DNA of 61,061 nucleotides, from positions 65,301 to 126,361 of the forward strand of contig JAPPMP010000026.1 in NCBI GenBank assembly GCA_028819005.1, in the 5' to 3' direction. The translations under genes and the position numbers were made by a program. This document shows positions 52,055 to 60,327 of this stretch, one piece after another. Every line of letters starts with the position of its first letter. The stretch's first letter is position 1. Under the pieces are notes generated by a model. The model made no database searches and was not told the DNA's origin. It saw only the letters and a program-made list of their open reading frames with translations. Origin of the DNA: Acidimicrobiaceae bacterium. GTDB taxonomy: Bacteria > Actinomycetota > Acidimicrobiia > Acidimicrobiales > Aldehydirespiratoraceae.

Positions 52055-53554
52055 ATGACGGCGATCGGCGCCCCTGAAGGGAACGGACGCACGGCCGAGG
52101 CGGTTCCTTCGGCGTTGGGCGATGCTTTCTTGGAACTGCTCAACGGCTTCATCGTCGAGTTGCGCGCGGTGGGGCTTCCGGTCAGCCTCACCGAGAATCT
52201 CGATGCGTTGGAGGCATTGAAACACGTTTCGATCGGCGACCGCGAGTCCTTCAAGTACGCCTTGGGCGCCACATTGGTGAAGCACTACAACCACTGGAAG
52301 GCCTTCGAAACCGTCTTCGAGGTGTATTTCTCGTTGCGGGGCAAAGAATACGCCATCGATGGGGACGGCGAACTCCTCGACTTCACCGACGACGAACTCG
52401 AAGGCGCCCAAGCCGGAGATCAGCAGGGTGCTGGAGGCGGAGGGGAGAACCTGAGCCCCGAGGAACTCGCTGAGATGCTGTTCCAGTCGCTGATGCGCGG
52501 CGATTCGCAGATGATGAAGGGAGTGGCCCGCCAGGCGGTTCGCCGGTTCGCCGGGATGGAGCCGGGGAGGCCGGTCGGGGGCACGTACTACCTGTACCGG
52601 ACGCTGCGCAATCTCGACCTCGACGGGGTCTTGGAGCGACTCCTGCAGCAGGCCCAGGACACGCAGGGCGAGGCATCGGAACTGGACCAGCGCCTCTGGC
52701 GCGACGAGTATCAGCACAGGATCGACCAACTCCAAAAGGAGATCGAAGCGGAGATCCGGAGGCGCCTGGTGGCCGACCGCGGCGTCGAGGCGATGGCCAA
52801 GACCCTCCGCAAGCCGCTGCCTGAAGACGTCGACTTCATGCACGCTTCGCGCGAGGAAATGGCGAACCTGCGCAGAGCGATCTACCCGTTGACGCGCAAG
52901 CTCGCAGCCCGGCTGCAACGCAAGCGCCGCCGCGGACGCCGGGGACCGCTCGACTTCCGTCGTACCGTGCGCGCCTCGTTGAGCTACGGCGGAGTTCCGG
53001 TCGAGCCGAAGTTCCGCAACCCGAATCCGCACAAGCCAGAGATCTTCGTCATCGCCGACGTCTCCGGCTCGGTCGCGGCTTTCGCCCGGTTCACCCTGCA
53101 CCTCGTCTACGCGATCTCAGGGCAGTTCTCCAAGGTGAGGTCCTTCGTTTTCATCGACGGGCTCGACGAGGTGACCGCGTACTTCGAGGGGGTCGAGGAC
53201 ATCAACGAAGCGGTGCACCGGGTCAACGCCGAAGCCGATGTGGTGTGGGTCGACGGGCATTCCGACTACGGTCACGCGCTGGGCGTGTTCTGGCAGAAAT
53301 ACGGCCCCGACGTCGGACCCCGGACGTCGGTGATGATCCTTGGCGACGCTCGCAACAACTACCACGCCGCGGAGAGCTGGATCGTCAAGGAGATGCAGGA
53401 CAAGGCGCGCCATGTCTATTGGCTGAATCCGGAGCCAAGGAGTTACTGGGACACGGGCGACTCGATCGTCGGCGAGTACGCCCAGCATTGCGACGGCAGT
53501 TTCGAGGTTCGAAACCTCCGCCAACTCGAAGCCTTCGTGGAGAACCTGGTTTAG
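52055..53554 (+). CDS. VWA-domain protein (CoxE-like), partner of MoxR ATPase
   Basis: 499 residues. An N-terminal alpha-rich region (residues 1-310, with charged coiled-coil stretches such as QHRIDQLQKEIEAEIRRRL) leads to a VWA domain. Its metal-ion site is seen in EIFVIADVSGSVAAFARFTLHLVYAI (DxSxS). The closing segment YWLNPEPRSYWDTGDSIVGEYAQHCDGSFEVRNLRQLE fits the CoxE family, whose members work with a MoxR ATPase to mature enzymes. The GC-rich region around 2480 of the gene is ordinary. It is convergent with the DAHP synthase gene. Confidence 0.88.
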   Translation: MTAIGAPEGNGRTAEAVPSALGDAFLELLNGFIVELRAVGLPVSLTENLDALEALKHVSIGDRESFKYALGATLVKHYNHWKAFETVFEVYFSLRGKEYAIDGDGELLDFTDDELEGAQAGDQQGAGGGGENLSPEELAEMLFQSLMRGDSQMMKGVARQAVRRFAGMEPGRPVGGTYYLYRTLRNLDLDGVLERLLQQAQDTQGEASELDQRLWRDEYQHRIDQLQKEIEAEIRRRLVADRGVEAMAKTLRKPLPEDVDFMHASREEMANLRRAIYPLTRKLAARLQRKRRRGRRGPLDFRRTVRASLSYGGVPVEPKFRNPNPHKPEIFVIADVSGSVAAFARFTLHLVYAISGQFSKVRSFVFIDGLDEVTAYFEGVEDINEAVHRVNAEADVVWVDGHSDYGHALGVFWQKYGPDVGPRTSVMILGDARNNYHAAESWIVKEMQDKARHVYWLNPEPRSYWDTGDSIVGEYAQHCDGSFEVRNLRQLEAFVENLV

Positions 53555-53570
53555 CGCGTGGTGGATCCGG

Positions 53571-54935
53571 TTAACGCCCGGGCGTCGGCGTGACGTTGGT
53601 CCGCAGGAGTTCAGCAACCCGAAATGCCAGATCGACGGATTGGCGGCCGTTCAGGCGAGGGTCGCACATGGTCTCATAGGCCCGTTCCAGGTCGTCGTCG
53701 GCAAGATCATCTGATCCGCCGAGGCACTCGGTAACCGGATCGCCGGTCAACTCGACGTGGACCCCTCCGGGATGGGTGCCCTCGGATTCGTGTGCGGCGA
53801 AGAAGCTGACGATCTCGCCGAGCACGTCGTCGAAATGGCGGGTCTTGCGACCGCCTTCAGAGGTGTAGGTGTTGCCGTGCATCGGATCACATGCCCAAAC
53901 GACCGGATGGCCCGCTTCGCGCACGGCTGCGAGCAGCGCGGGGAGAGCGTCGGCGATCTTGCCGGCGCCCATGCGGCTGATGAGGGTGAGCTTGCCGGGT
54001 GCACGATCGGGGTTGAGAGCCTCGCACAGCCCCAGCACCTCGTCGGTTGTGGTCGTGGGCCCGAGCTTGCAGCCGAGCGGATTGCCGACGCCGCGCAGAA
54101 ACTCCACGTGGGCGCCGTCCAGTTCGCGGGTGCGCTCGCCGACCCAGAGCATGTGCGCGGAACAGTCGTACCAGTCGCCGGTGAGGGAGTCGCGCCGGGT
54201 CAGCGCCTCCTCGTAGTTGAGAAGCAGAGCTTCGTGGCTGGTGAAGAGGTCGACTTCGTGAAGGGCGGGAACGGTGGTGGAGTCGAGTCCGCAAGCTGCC
54301 ATGAAACGCAGCGCACGGTCGATTTCGTCTGCCATCTGGGCGTAGCGCTCGCCTGCCGGCGAGGAGGCAACGAAGTCCCGATTCCAGTTGGACACCTGGT
54401 GCAGGTCCGCGTATCCGCCGCGTGTGAACGCGCGCAGCAGGTTCAGGGTCGCAGCGGCTCGGTGGTAGGCCGTGAGCAGGCGTTGCGGGTCTGGACGGCG
54501 TTCATCGACAGTGAACCCGACGTCGTTGACGATCTGGCCGAGGAACGACGGCAGTTCGGTCTCCCCCTGGGTTTCAGTCGGGTTGGAGCGCGGCTTGGCG
54601 AACTGCCCCGCGATCCGGCCGACTTTCACGAGGGGAGTGCCGCCCGAGTAGGTGAGCACGATTGCCATTTGAAGGATGACGCGGAGCTTGTCCCGGATCG
54701 AATCGGTCGAGCTGTCGAATGACTCCGCGCAGTCGCCGGCCTGGAGCAGAAAGGCGTTGCCCTCGACGACCCTTGCGAGCTGGCTCGTCAGGTTGCGGGC
54801 TTCACCGGCGAACACGAGCGGCGGCTGGTCCGCGAGGATTTTCTGTACTTGTTCGAGTTCGGAGTCGTCAGGCCAGTCGGGCTGATGCTTGGCGGGGAAT
54901 TTTCGCCAACTAGCGGGATTCCAGTTGTTGTTCAC
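53571..54935 (-). CDS. 3-deoxy-7-phosphoheptulonate synthase, class II
   Basis: First step of the shikimate pathway. 454 residues from GTG 54935 (reads MNNNWNPASWRKFPAKHQPDW), typical of plant-like type II DAHP synthases; the frame extends to 54983. Conserved parts: VFAGEARNLTSQLARV, LLQAGDCAESFDS, FAKPRSNPTETQ, GGYADLHQVSNWNRDFV, LGCKLGPTTTTDEV and WACDPMHGNTYTSEGG. The pattern matches the feedback-regulated actinobacterial enzyme. Confidence 0.95.
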   Translation of the reverse strand: MNNNWNPASWRKFPAKHQPDWPDDSELEQVQKILADQPPLVFAGEARNLTSQLARVVEGNAFLLQAGDCAESFDSSTDSIRDKLRVILQMAIVLTYSGGTPLVKVGRIAGQFAKPRSNPTETQGETELPSFLGQIVNDVGFTVDERRPDPQRLLTAYHRAAATLNLLRAFTRGGYADLHQVSNWNRDFVASSPAGERYAQMADEIDRALRFMAACGLDSTTVPALHEVDLFTSHEALLLNYEEALTRRDSLTGDWYDCSAHMLWVGERTRELDGAHVEFLRGVGNPLGCKLGPTTTTDEVLGLCEALNPDRAPGKLTLISRMGAGKIADALPALLAAVREAGHPVVWACDPMHGNTYTSEGGRKTRHFDDVLGEIVSFFAAHESEGTHPGGVHVELTGDPVTECLGGSDDLADDDLERAYETMCDPRLNGRQSVDLAFRVAELLRTNVTPTPGR

Positions 54936-55002
54936 GTGACAAGTTTGCTGTAGTCGATTGGCGAGTTCCAACCAATTTCGCATGCACGGCGACGATCCGT
55001 TG

Positions 55003-55048
55003 AAACTCTCAAAACAAACCGGGGCTCCCGCCGATCGGCGAGAGCCCC
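55003..55048 (-). terminator. Rho-independent terminator of the sigma factor gene
   Basis: GGGGCTC and GAGCCCC (55021-55027 and 55042-55048) bracket CCGCCGATCGGCG, making a strong stem. On the minus strand the stem is followed by a T-rich tail (GGTTTGTTTTGAG). It therefore ends transcripts coming from the sigma factor gene, before the DAHP synthase gene. Confidence 0.85.
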
Positions 55049-55078
55049 AGTGGGTTGTTGGGTTGTGAAGACAGGATA

Positions 55079-55927
55079 CTACGCCACGCCTACCGCGTCT
55101 ACACTATTGTGGGCGTGTTCCCGCACGGAGTTGATGGCCCGCTTGACGAGTCGGCGGGCTGCTTCGGCGGTGACGCCGAGGTCTTCGCCGACTTCTCGGT
55201 ACGAGCGTTTGCGCCCATCGCCGAGTCCGAAGCGCTGTTCGACGGCGTATTTTGCACGCTCGTCGAGAATGTCGAGCAGTCCAGTGACCATCTCTTCCTC
55301 GGCCTTGGCCATAACTTCGATCTCAGGGCCGGGGTTCGAGTCGGGGAGAAGGTCGACGAGTTCGTTGGAGTCGTCGTCGCCAATGGTGCGGTCGAGGCTG
55401 GTGGGGGTGGTCAGGCGATGGAGGCGGGCGTGCTCATCGTCGAGTTCGTCGCCGTCGCCGGACACCGCACGCAGGGCGGCGCGCAAACTGGCGGAACGGT
55501 CGCCGGGAAGGCGGACCAAGCTGGCCTTCTGATCGAGCGCACGGCCGATGGCCTGGCGGATCCAGAAGGTCGCGTATGTTGAGAACTTGAAACCCTTGCG
55601 CCAGTCGAACTTGTCGACCGCATGCTCGAGGCCGAGGTTTCCTTCTTGGATGAGGTCGAGCAACTCCATGCCGGGAGGCAGTGGATAGCGGCGGGCTACG
55701 CTCACCACGAGACGGAGGTTCGCTCGGATGAAGCGGTCCTTTGCAGCGGCAGCTTTGCGAATGGCTCGGTCGAGCTCTGCGCCTGTTTCACCGTCGTCTT
55801 TGCGAGCTTGGGCCTCGGTGCCCTTCTCTATGGTCTGGGAGAGCTGGCGCTCTTCTTGCGCATTGAGCAGTCCTACTGCGCCGATTTCGTTTAGATATTG
55901 TCCTACGGAGTCACTCATGAATCTCAT
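55079..55927 (-). CDS. RNA polymerase sigma factor, sigma-70 group 2-like
   Basis: 282 residues from ATG 55927 (MRFMSDSVGQYLNEIGAVGLLNAQEE). Region 1.2/2 shows RFIRANLRLVVSVARRYPLPPGMELLDLIQEGNLGLEHAVDKFDWRKGFKFSTYATFWIRQAIGRAL (core binding and -10 recognition). Region 4 ends in YREVGEDLGVTAEAARRLVKRAINSVREH, the -35 HTH. There is no long region 1.1, so it is not the classical housekeeping RpoD and may be a stress or stationary factor. ATG 55918 is an alternative start. The 257 bp between it and nadD hold no clear gene. Confidence 0.9.
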   Translation of the reverse strand: MRFMSDSVGQYLNEIGAVGLLNAQEERQLSQTIEKGTEAQARKDDGETGAELDRAIRKAAAAKDRFIRANLRLVVSVARRYPLPPGMELLDLIQEGNLGLEHAVDKFDWRKGFKFSTYATFWIRQAIGRALDQKASLVRLPGDRSASLRAALRAVSGDGDELDDEHARLHRLTTPTSLDRTIGDDDSNELVDLLPDSNPGPEIEVMAKAEEEMVTGLLDILDERAKYAVEQRFGLGDGRKRSYREVGEDLGVTAEAARRLVKRAINSVREHAHNSVDAVGVA

Positions 55928-56184
55928 TCGGTGGGAGCGGCGCACGCGCTTTTCCCGGTTGTGCAGGCCAAAGGCCTGGGGGCTGTATTGGGGGCGGGCT
56001 GAGGTGCCGATTGCTCGCGATTGTCTTGAATTCGCGTCAGCGTTCCGGCCTAGCCGTAGGCTATTAGACACCATTCTGATCGAGATGTCACGAAGTTCCG
56101 GTATGACTTCTGTCACGTCTACTATAGCGCGCAGTTGGGCGGCTCGGCTGTGGTCAGCGGGCTCGCAACCCTAGACTCTCGCGT

Positions 56185-56823
56185 GTGCCTAGACTCCCGG
56201 GCGTAGACCGCGCGACGCCTCAGCGAATCGGAGTGTTCGGCGGAACGTTCGACCCGCTTCACCTCGGCCACCTGGCGATTGCTTTTGAAGTGCGGTATCA
56301 ACTGGAACTGGATCGTATGTTGTTGGTGGTGGCCAACGACCCGTGGCAGAAGACTGTTTTCACCTCTGTGACTCCGGCGAGTGTCCGTTTTGAGATGCTT
56401 GAGGCCGCGGTTGCCGCTGCGAACGAGTCGGCCGGCTCGACCGCTCTGGAGGCGAGTGATCTCGAGATTCGACGGGGCGGCGAAACCTACACGGCTGACA
56501 CGCTCGCATCGCTGGCCTCCGAGACAGACGGTGCTGAACTGTTCGTTGTGGTCGGCTCCGATATCGCTGCGAGCCTCGACACCTGGGAGCGCCCCGACGA
56601 GGTCCGCAAACTGGCAACCACGGTTGTGGCAGAACGCGCCGGGAGCAGCGGTGGCCGTCCGCCTCAGGGCTGGGACCATGTGGTGGTTGCGGTGCCGGCC
56701 TTGGAGATCTCCTCCACTGACGTTCGCAATCGTTTCAGGAACGTCCGTCCGACCGAGGCACTGGTTCCGCCTTCGGTAATCGAATACGTGAGGTCGCACG
56801 GGCTCTATGGGAGCACTCGGTGA
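56185..56823 (+). CDS. nadD: Nicotinate-nucleotide adenylyltransferase
   Basis: 212 residues. The nucleotidyltransferase motif is RIGVFGGTFDPLHLGHLAIAFEV and the C-terminal SSTDVRNRFRN motif (IS-x-T-x-IR type) is present. It makes deamido-NAD in NAD synthesis. GTG 56185 gives a 14-residue lead before the motif. It overlaps the next gene by 4 bp. nadD-lytR-rsfS is a conserved actinobacterial order. Confidence 0.93.
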   Translation: MPRLPGVDRATPQRIGVFGGTFDPLHLGHLAIAFEVRYQLELDRMLLVVANDPWQKTVFTSVTPASVRFEMLEAAVAAANESAGSTALEASDLEIRRGGETYTADTLASLASETDGAELFVVVGSDIAASLDTWERPDEVRKLATTVVAERAGSSGGRPPQGWDHVVVAVPALEISSTDVRNRFRNVRPTEALVPPSVIEYVRSHGLYGSTR

Positions 56824-58133
56824 GCTCGGCCGCTCAGACCGCGAATCCGAAACCGCATCTCCGCGACTTGGACGACAACTACGGAAACGACGACAACCAC
56901 AGAAACGAGGACAACCACAGAAACGAGGCCCCGGTGGTTCGTGGCAAGCGCAAGCGACCGGCGCCGAGTCCACACCCTTTCTGGGGTCTGCTCTTTCCGT
57001 TCTTGGTGGTTGCTGCGGCTGCACTGGTGTTCGCGGTCTGGCGTGATGGAACCAGACTGGTTCTCGAGTCCAACGACGGTGAGCGGGTCGAGACGATCAC
57101 TGACGCGACCGCGCCGGGATATCGGGCGTTCGTCGACCCCACCCCGACCATGCTGATCGCTCATACAACCGATGCCGGCGAACTGGTCGGGATCACAGTT
57201 TTGGCTCAGACAGCGTTGGATCAGGGCGGCACGGCAGTGCTGATGAGCGCTGAGCTGCTTTTGGAGCCGACCGACGATCCTGCCGACGCCGTCTTCGTGC
57301 GGGAGCTCCACGGAGCGGAGGGCTTGGAGGGTCTGAGTCGGGGAGTGGGTGATCTCCTCGGTTTCGGCTTCCGGGAGACTCTGGAGGTCACAACCTCCGA
57401 GCTGGCCGGCTGGTTGCGCCTCGTGGAACCGCTTCCGGTGGCGCTCAACGACGATCTCGTGACCGTCGATGCGTCCGGACTTGTGGAAGTTGAGTATTCG
57501 TCCGGAACCCGTGCCTTGACTGGAGCTGATGCAGCCGACGTCTACGGTTGGCTCAACGACGGCGAATTCGACTCGAACCGCACCCAGCGCCAGGTCGAAC
57601 TGTGGGAACTGTGGCTTTCTCTGGTCGGCCGTGCCGACGATCTGGACGCGGCCACATTGCCGTTCGAGGACGGGTTGTCGCCCTATCTGCGGTCTCTTGG
57701 CGCCGGCGCCCGCCAGTTGGAGGTGATGCCTCTGGTCGCGGTGTCGTTCGGAGGCGATGATCCACCGTTCTATGCCCAGACCGACGAACAGAAGGAGCAG
57801 CTCGAAAACCTTGCGCGCGAAATGGTGCCGCTTCCGATCGGGTCGCATCTGGGGGCTCGTCCGACAGTGAGTCTGCTTGACGGCACTGGTACCGGTGCTG
57901 CGCGCGATGCGATGCTTCCGGTTCTCGTCGATGCGGGTGCTGAAGTCAAAGTCTTCGGCAACGCTCAAGCCTTCGGGGTCGCTGAGACGACGGTCGCCTA
58001 TCACGTGCCTGATCGCCAACAGGCCGCGATTGCGCTGGCTGATGCGATTGGAGCCTCGGCGAGGTTTGCTGAGGACTCCGATCAGCCGGTCGACCTCACC
58101 GTCGTCGTCGGTTTGGACAGGGTCGGCTCGTGA
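56820..58133 (+). CDS. LCP/LytR-like membrane protein with degenerate catalytic motifs
   Basis: 437 residues. A hydrophilic N terminus (containing an 18-bp repeat), one membrane helix (GLLFPFLVVAAAALVFAVW), an LCP-like domain (about 85-250) and a LytR_C-type C-terminal domain (about 335-437, RPTVSLLDGTGTGAARDAMLPVLVDAGAEVKVFGNAQAFGVAETTVAYHVPD). The position between nadD and rsfS is where actinobacteria carry LytR-CpsA-Psr ligases that attach wall polymers to peptidoglycan. The expected RSDT and PRD arginine motifs of active LCP enzymes are absent, so activity is doubtful. Confidence 0.75.
   Translation: MSSAAQTANPKPHLRDLDDNYGNDDNHRNEDNHRNEAPVVRGKRKRPAPSPHPFWGLLFPFLVVAAAALVFAVWRDGTRLVLESNDGERVETITDATAPGYRAFVDPTPTMLIAHTTDAGELVGITVLAQTALDQGGTAVLMSAELLLEPTDDPADAVFVRELHGAEGLEGLSRGVGDLLGFGFRETLEVTTSELAGWLRLVEPLPVALNDDLVTVDASGLVEVEYSSGTRALTGADAADVYGWLNDGEFDSNRTQRQVELWELWLSLVGRADDLDAATLPFEDGLSPYLRSLGAGARQLEVMPLVAVSFGGDDPPFYAQTDEQKEQLENLAREMVPLPIGSHLGARPTVSLLDGTGTGAARDAMLPVLVDAGAEVKVFGNAQAFGVAETTVAYHVPDRQQAAIALADAIGASARFAEDSDQPVDLTVVVGLDRVGS
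56874..56927 (+). repeat. 18-bp tandem repeat near the start of the LytR-like gene
   Basis: Perfect copies of GACAACCACAGAAACGAG lie at 56892 and 56910. A third, diverged copy (GACAACTACGGAAACGAC) lies at 56874. They encode DNYGND then DNHRNE twice, before the membrane helix. Confidence 0.92.
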
Positions 58134-58513
58134 GCGAGGGGGCCGAGGATCATCTCAAGTGGGTGCGGCGCGCAGCGGTCGCTGCGGACGACAAGAAGGC
58201 GATCGACACTCTGATCATCGATGTGGGCGATGTGCTGACGGTCACGGACCATTTCGTGATCACCAGCGCAGCCAACTCACGGCAGGTCAATGCTGTTTGC
58301 GATGCTGTCGAGGAGGAGATCCGCGTAGCCGGCGGACCCTCTCCGGTACGTGTCGAAGGCCTCCAGGAGCGTGAATGGGTGCTGATGGATTACGGCGCTT
58401 TCGTCGTGCACGTGTTCCGCTCGGACCAGCGCGAGTTCTACCAGCTTGAACGTCTCTGGGGTGATCGTCCCCGCGTTGACTGGACCGCCCCGATCCCATC
58501 GGGACCCGAGTGA
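58130..58513 (+). CDS. rsfS: Ribosomal silencing factor RsfS/RsfA
   Basis: 127 residues from GTG 58130, overlapping the LytR-like gene by 4 bp. The segment DKKAIDTLIIDVGDVLTVTDHFVITSAANSRQVNAVCDAVEEEI, then WVLMDYGAFVVHVFRSDQREFYQLERLWGD, is diagnostic. RsfS binds L14 and blocks subunit joining in starved cells, so with hpf it gives this window two ribosome-silencing genes. The next 218 bp hold only unconvincing short frames. Confidence 0.94.
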   Translation: MSEGAEDHLKWVRRAAVAADDKKAIDTLIIDVGDVLTVTDHFVITSAANSRQVNAVCDAVEEEIRVAGGPSPVRVEGLQEREWVLMDYGAFVVHVFRSDQREFYQLERLWGDRPRVDWTAPIPSGPE

Positions 58514-58731
58514 ACAGGTTACGCCGATCGATCCCGAAACTGCCGAGACAGAAACCTCTGAGGCCTCCGCAACGGACAACGAAGGCTCGGGCGCGGATAC
58601 GACAGTCTTTGCGAACGAGATGGCGGCCGATCAGCGGGGAAGCGCCGGATGCGCTCGTTGAAGCAGCCGACAACACGGGTTAACTGCGGCTTCCGGAGAT
58701 GATCTCGGGCTCTTTGGGGCCTGGCAAGTAT

Positions 58732-59781
58732 TCAGTTGGATATGTCGTCCGCTACGACACCGGTCTCGGCGTCGTAGCGTTCGACGAACATCGAGGCCGC
58801 ATCAAGATACTGACCGAACCAAGCCAGGAACCGTTCATCAGCCTCACGCGAGTGCGCCGGGTGAGCCAACTTCGACACCTCAGCCAGCCCCAGACGACCC
58901 ATCGCGACGCTGGCGATCATGTAGCGCCGGACCCGATCCGCGCTGAGATACTCGTCAGCGAGCGTCGTCGAGCCGTAATCGACCACAGTGCGCCACTTCG
59001 TGAACTCCAGATGCTTGCCCGCAACCGGCTCCTCGAGCGGCAGCTCCGACACTCTCAGCGGCGCAAGGATCTCCGAAACCAACGCCTTCACTCGATCGTC
59101 ACGCAGCACATCGCGAAACGCCGCCAACTGGTGGAACAGCTCCCGGCCCACACGAGGCGAGTCCGTCACCGCCCCAAGCGCCGCCAAACCATGCTCCAAA
59201 GCCATGTCCGCCGACTGCAACGTCAACATCCACCTGTTGCTGCGCCTGATCTCCACCGCGGCCTGATCGCCTTCGGCGATCATTCTTGACTCATACGCGC
59301 TCTGCAACGCCACCTTCTCCATCGACTCCAGACTGCGTTCCATCCTCCGCAGTTCAACCACTGCCAGTTCCGCCCTGGACGCCATCGTTATCGTTTGTCC
59401 TCTCCTCGATGCCAACTCCGGGCGCTCTAAGCGCACCAGATCCACAGCCTCGCCTTCCAAGTGCGCTTCAAGGCTCGAAGCCAGACCCGTCCTGGCCAAC
59501 CACTCCGCCGTGTCACTGAGCACCACATCAACCCGACAACCACTCGCGGCCACAGCCGCGTCGACCATCTTGTTCGCGAGCCGGTCGCGGTTCTCATAGT
59601 CGATCTCGTCGCACACCACCAGATAGTCGATATCGCTCGCAGCGTCGGCGCTGCCCCGAGCCACCGACCCGAACACCGCCACTCGCCAAACACCGACAAA
59701 AGACTCCAGCGCCTCAGCACCACGGCGCACCGCCATCGCACCAGGCGCTACCCGCGTCTTTGTACCAGCATCCGTCGGCAC
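58732..59781 (-). CDS. Nucleotidyltransferase-domain protein of unknown role
   Basis: 349 residues from GTG 59781, with GGGGG just upstream. The N-terminal region has VWRVAVFGSVARGSADAASDIDYLVVCDE (GSxxRG-x-SDxD), the pol beta-type MNT metal site, followed by CRVDVVLSD with a third acidic residue. The C-terminal 200 residues are helical (for example MERSLESMEKVALQSAYESRMIAEGDQAA and MTLQSADMALEHGLAALGAV) and I do not recognise them; no clear HEPN R-x4-6-H pair is visible. It could be an MNT-type antitoxin-related protein or a nucleotidylating enzyme. It overlaps an ATPase remnant. Confidence 0.65.
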   Translation of the reverse strand: MPTDAGTKTRVAPGAMAVRRGAEALESFVGVWRVAVFGSVARGSADAASDIDYLVVCDEIDYENRDRLANKMVDAAVAASGCRVDVVLSDTAEWLARTGLASSLEAHLEGEAVDLVRLERPELASRRGQTITMASRAELAVVELRRMERSLESMEKVALQSAYESRMIAEGDQAAVEIRRSNRWMLTLQSADMALEHGLAALGAVTDSPRVGRELFHQLAAFRDVLRDDRVKALVSEILAPLRVSELPLEEPVAGKHLEFTKWRTVVDYGSTTLADEYLSADRVRRYMIASVAMGRLGLAEVSKLAHPAHSREADERFLAWFGQYLDAASMFVERYDAETGVVADDISN

Positions 59782-59975
59782 CTCAGCCCCCTTTCAACGC
59801 TCGAAGACCCGAGGCGTGTCGAGTATCTGCGGAACTCGTCTGCCTTGAGCAGGTCGACCCAGACGGCATCGGGATAGCGCTGCCGCAGCAGCGTGCTCTT
59901 GCCTGCTTGGCGCGGCCCCCACAAGAAGAGCGTCTCTGTTCCCGGTTCGGGTAGCGACAGTTCTCGTTGAAACAT
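59748..59975 (-). pseudogene. Truncated AAA_14/DUF4143-type ATPase fragment
   Basis: Opening MFQRELSLPEPGTETLFLWGPRQAGKSTLLRQRYPDAVWVDLLKADEFRRY is exactly the N terminus of the DUF4143 ATPase family, with Walker A GPRQAGKST. After RRY the frame goes out of register: a one-base shift would read LDTPRVFER then stop. The other 350 residues of a normal family member are missing. The nucleotidyltransferase gene starts right here. This is a decayed gene, possibly ended by a deletion. Confidence 0.75.
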
Positions 59976-60327
59976 CTGCTTTAGAATATCATGACAATCA
60001 AAACCATCAATTACGTAAAATCGTCAATTGCGACGCATGACGATCTTGCGGCCGAGGCCGTGATGTTGCGCGTGCTGCCCCAGTCTCACAGTGTTCCGCT
60101 AGGAGTCGCCGACCGTTCCGCTAGAGGGGGCGTGCCGCGTTCGTCGAGGCGCTCGAAGCTCGGAGCGATGTCCGGCGGGTATTTCTTCGGGCGTGCCGCG
60201 TTCGTCGAGGCGCTCGCTGTGGCGGGCGCTGGCAGCCCCCATTTCGGAGCCCATTGACGGGTTCGACACGGCAGCCCTTATACTTGGCTACACTTGACAA
60301 AATCGAGAGGAAGCGGGCGACAGATCC
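59976..60327. other. Intergenic region with AT-rich island and a 28-bp direct repeat
   Basis: No gene seen. Positions 59985-60030 are AT-rich (with near-repeated CATCAATTACG and CGTCAATTGCG), unlike the surrounding GC-rich DNA, and may hold the promoter of the ATPase remnant. A 28-bp direct repeat (GGGCGTGCCGCGTTCGTCGA and the next 8 bases) is present at 60128 and 60189, 61 bp apart. Confidence 0.7.
60255..60285 (+). promoter_or_regulatory. Candidate promoter of the acidic secreted protein gene
   Basis: TTGACG (60255-60260) and TATACT (60280-60285) are separated by 19 nt. Transcription would start at about 60292, 36 nt before the ATG at 60328. A GAGAGGAAG stretch before the ATG can serve as ribosome binding site. 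Confidence 0.45.

Noticed and set aside
51166..53554. MoxR-VWA pair as part of a CO dehydrogenase cluster
   Set aside because: No coxL, coxM or coxS genes are present in the window; the pair is kept as a general chaperone-type module.
56805..58019. 404-codon minus-strand frame opposite the LytR-like gene
   Set aside because: The plus-strand gene has coupled starts with nadD and rsfS and a membrane helix; this frame has none of these.
58446..58661. 71-codon frame after rsfS
   Set aside because: It starts inside rsfS, has no ribosome binding site, and its acidic tail alone is weak evidence.
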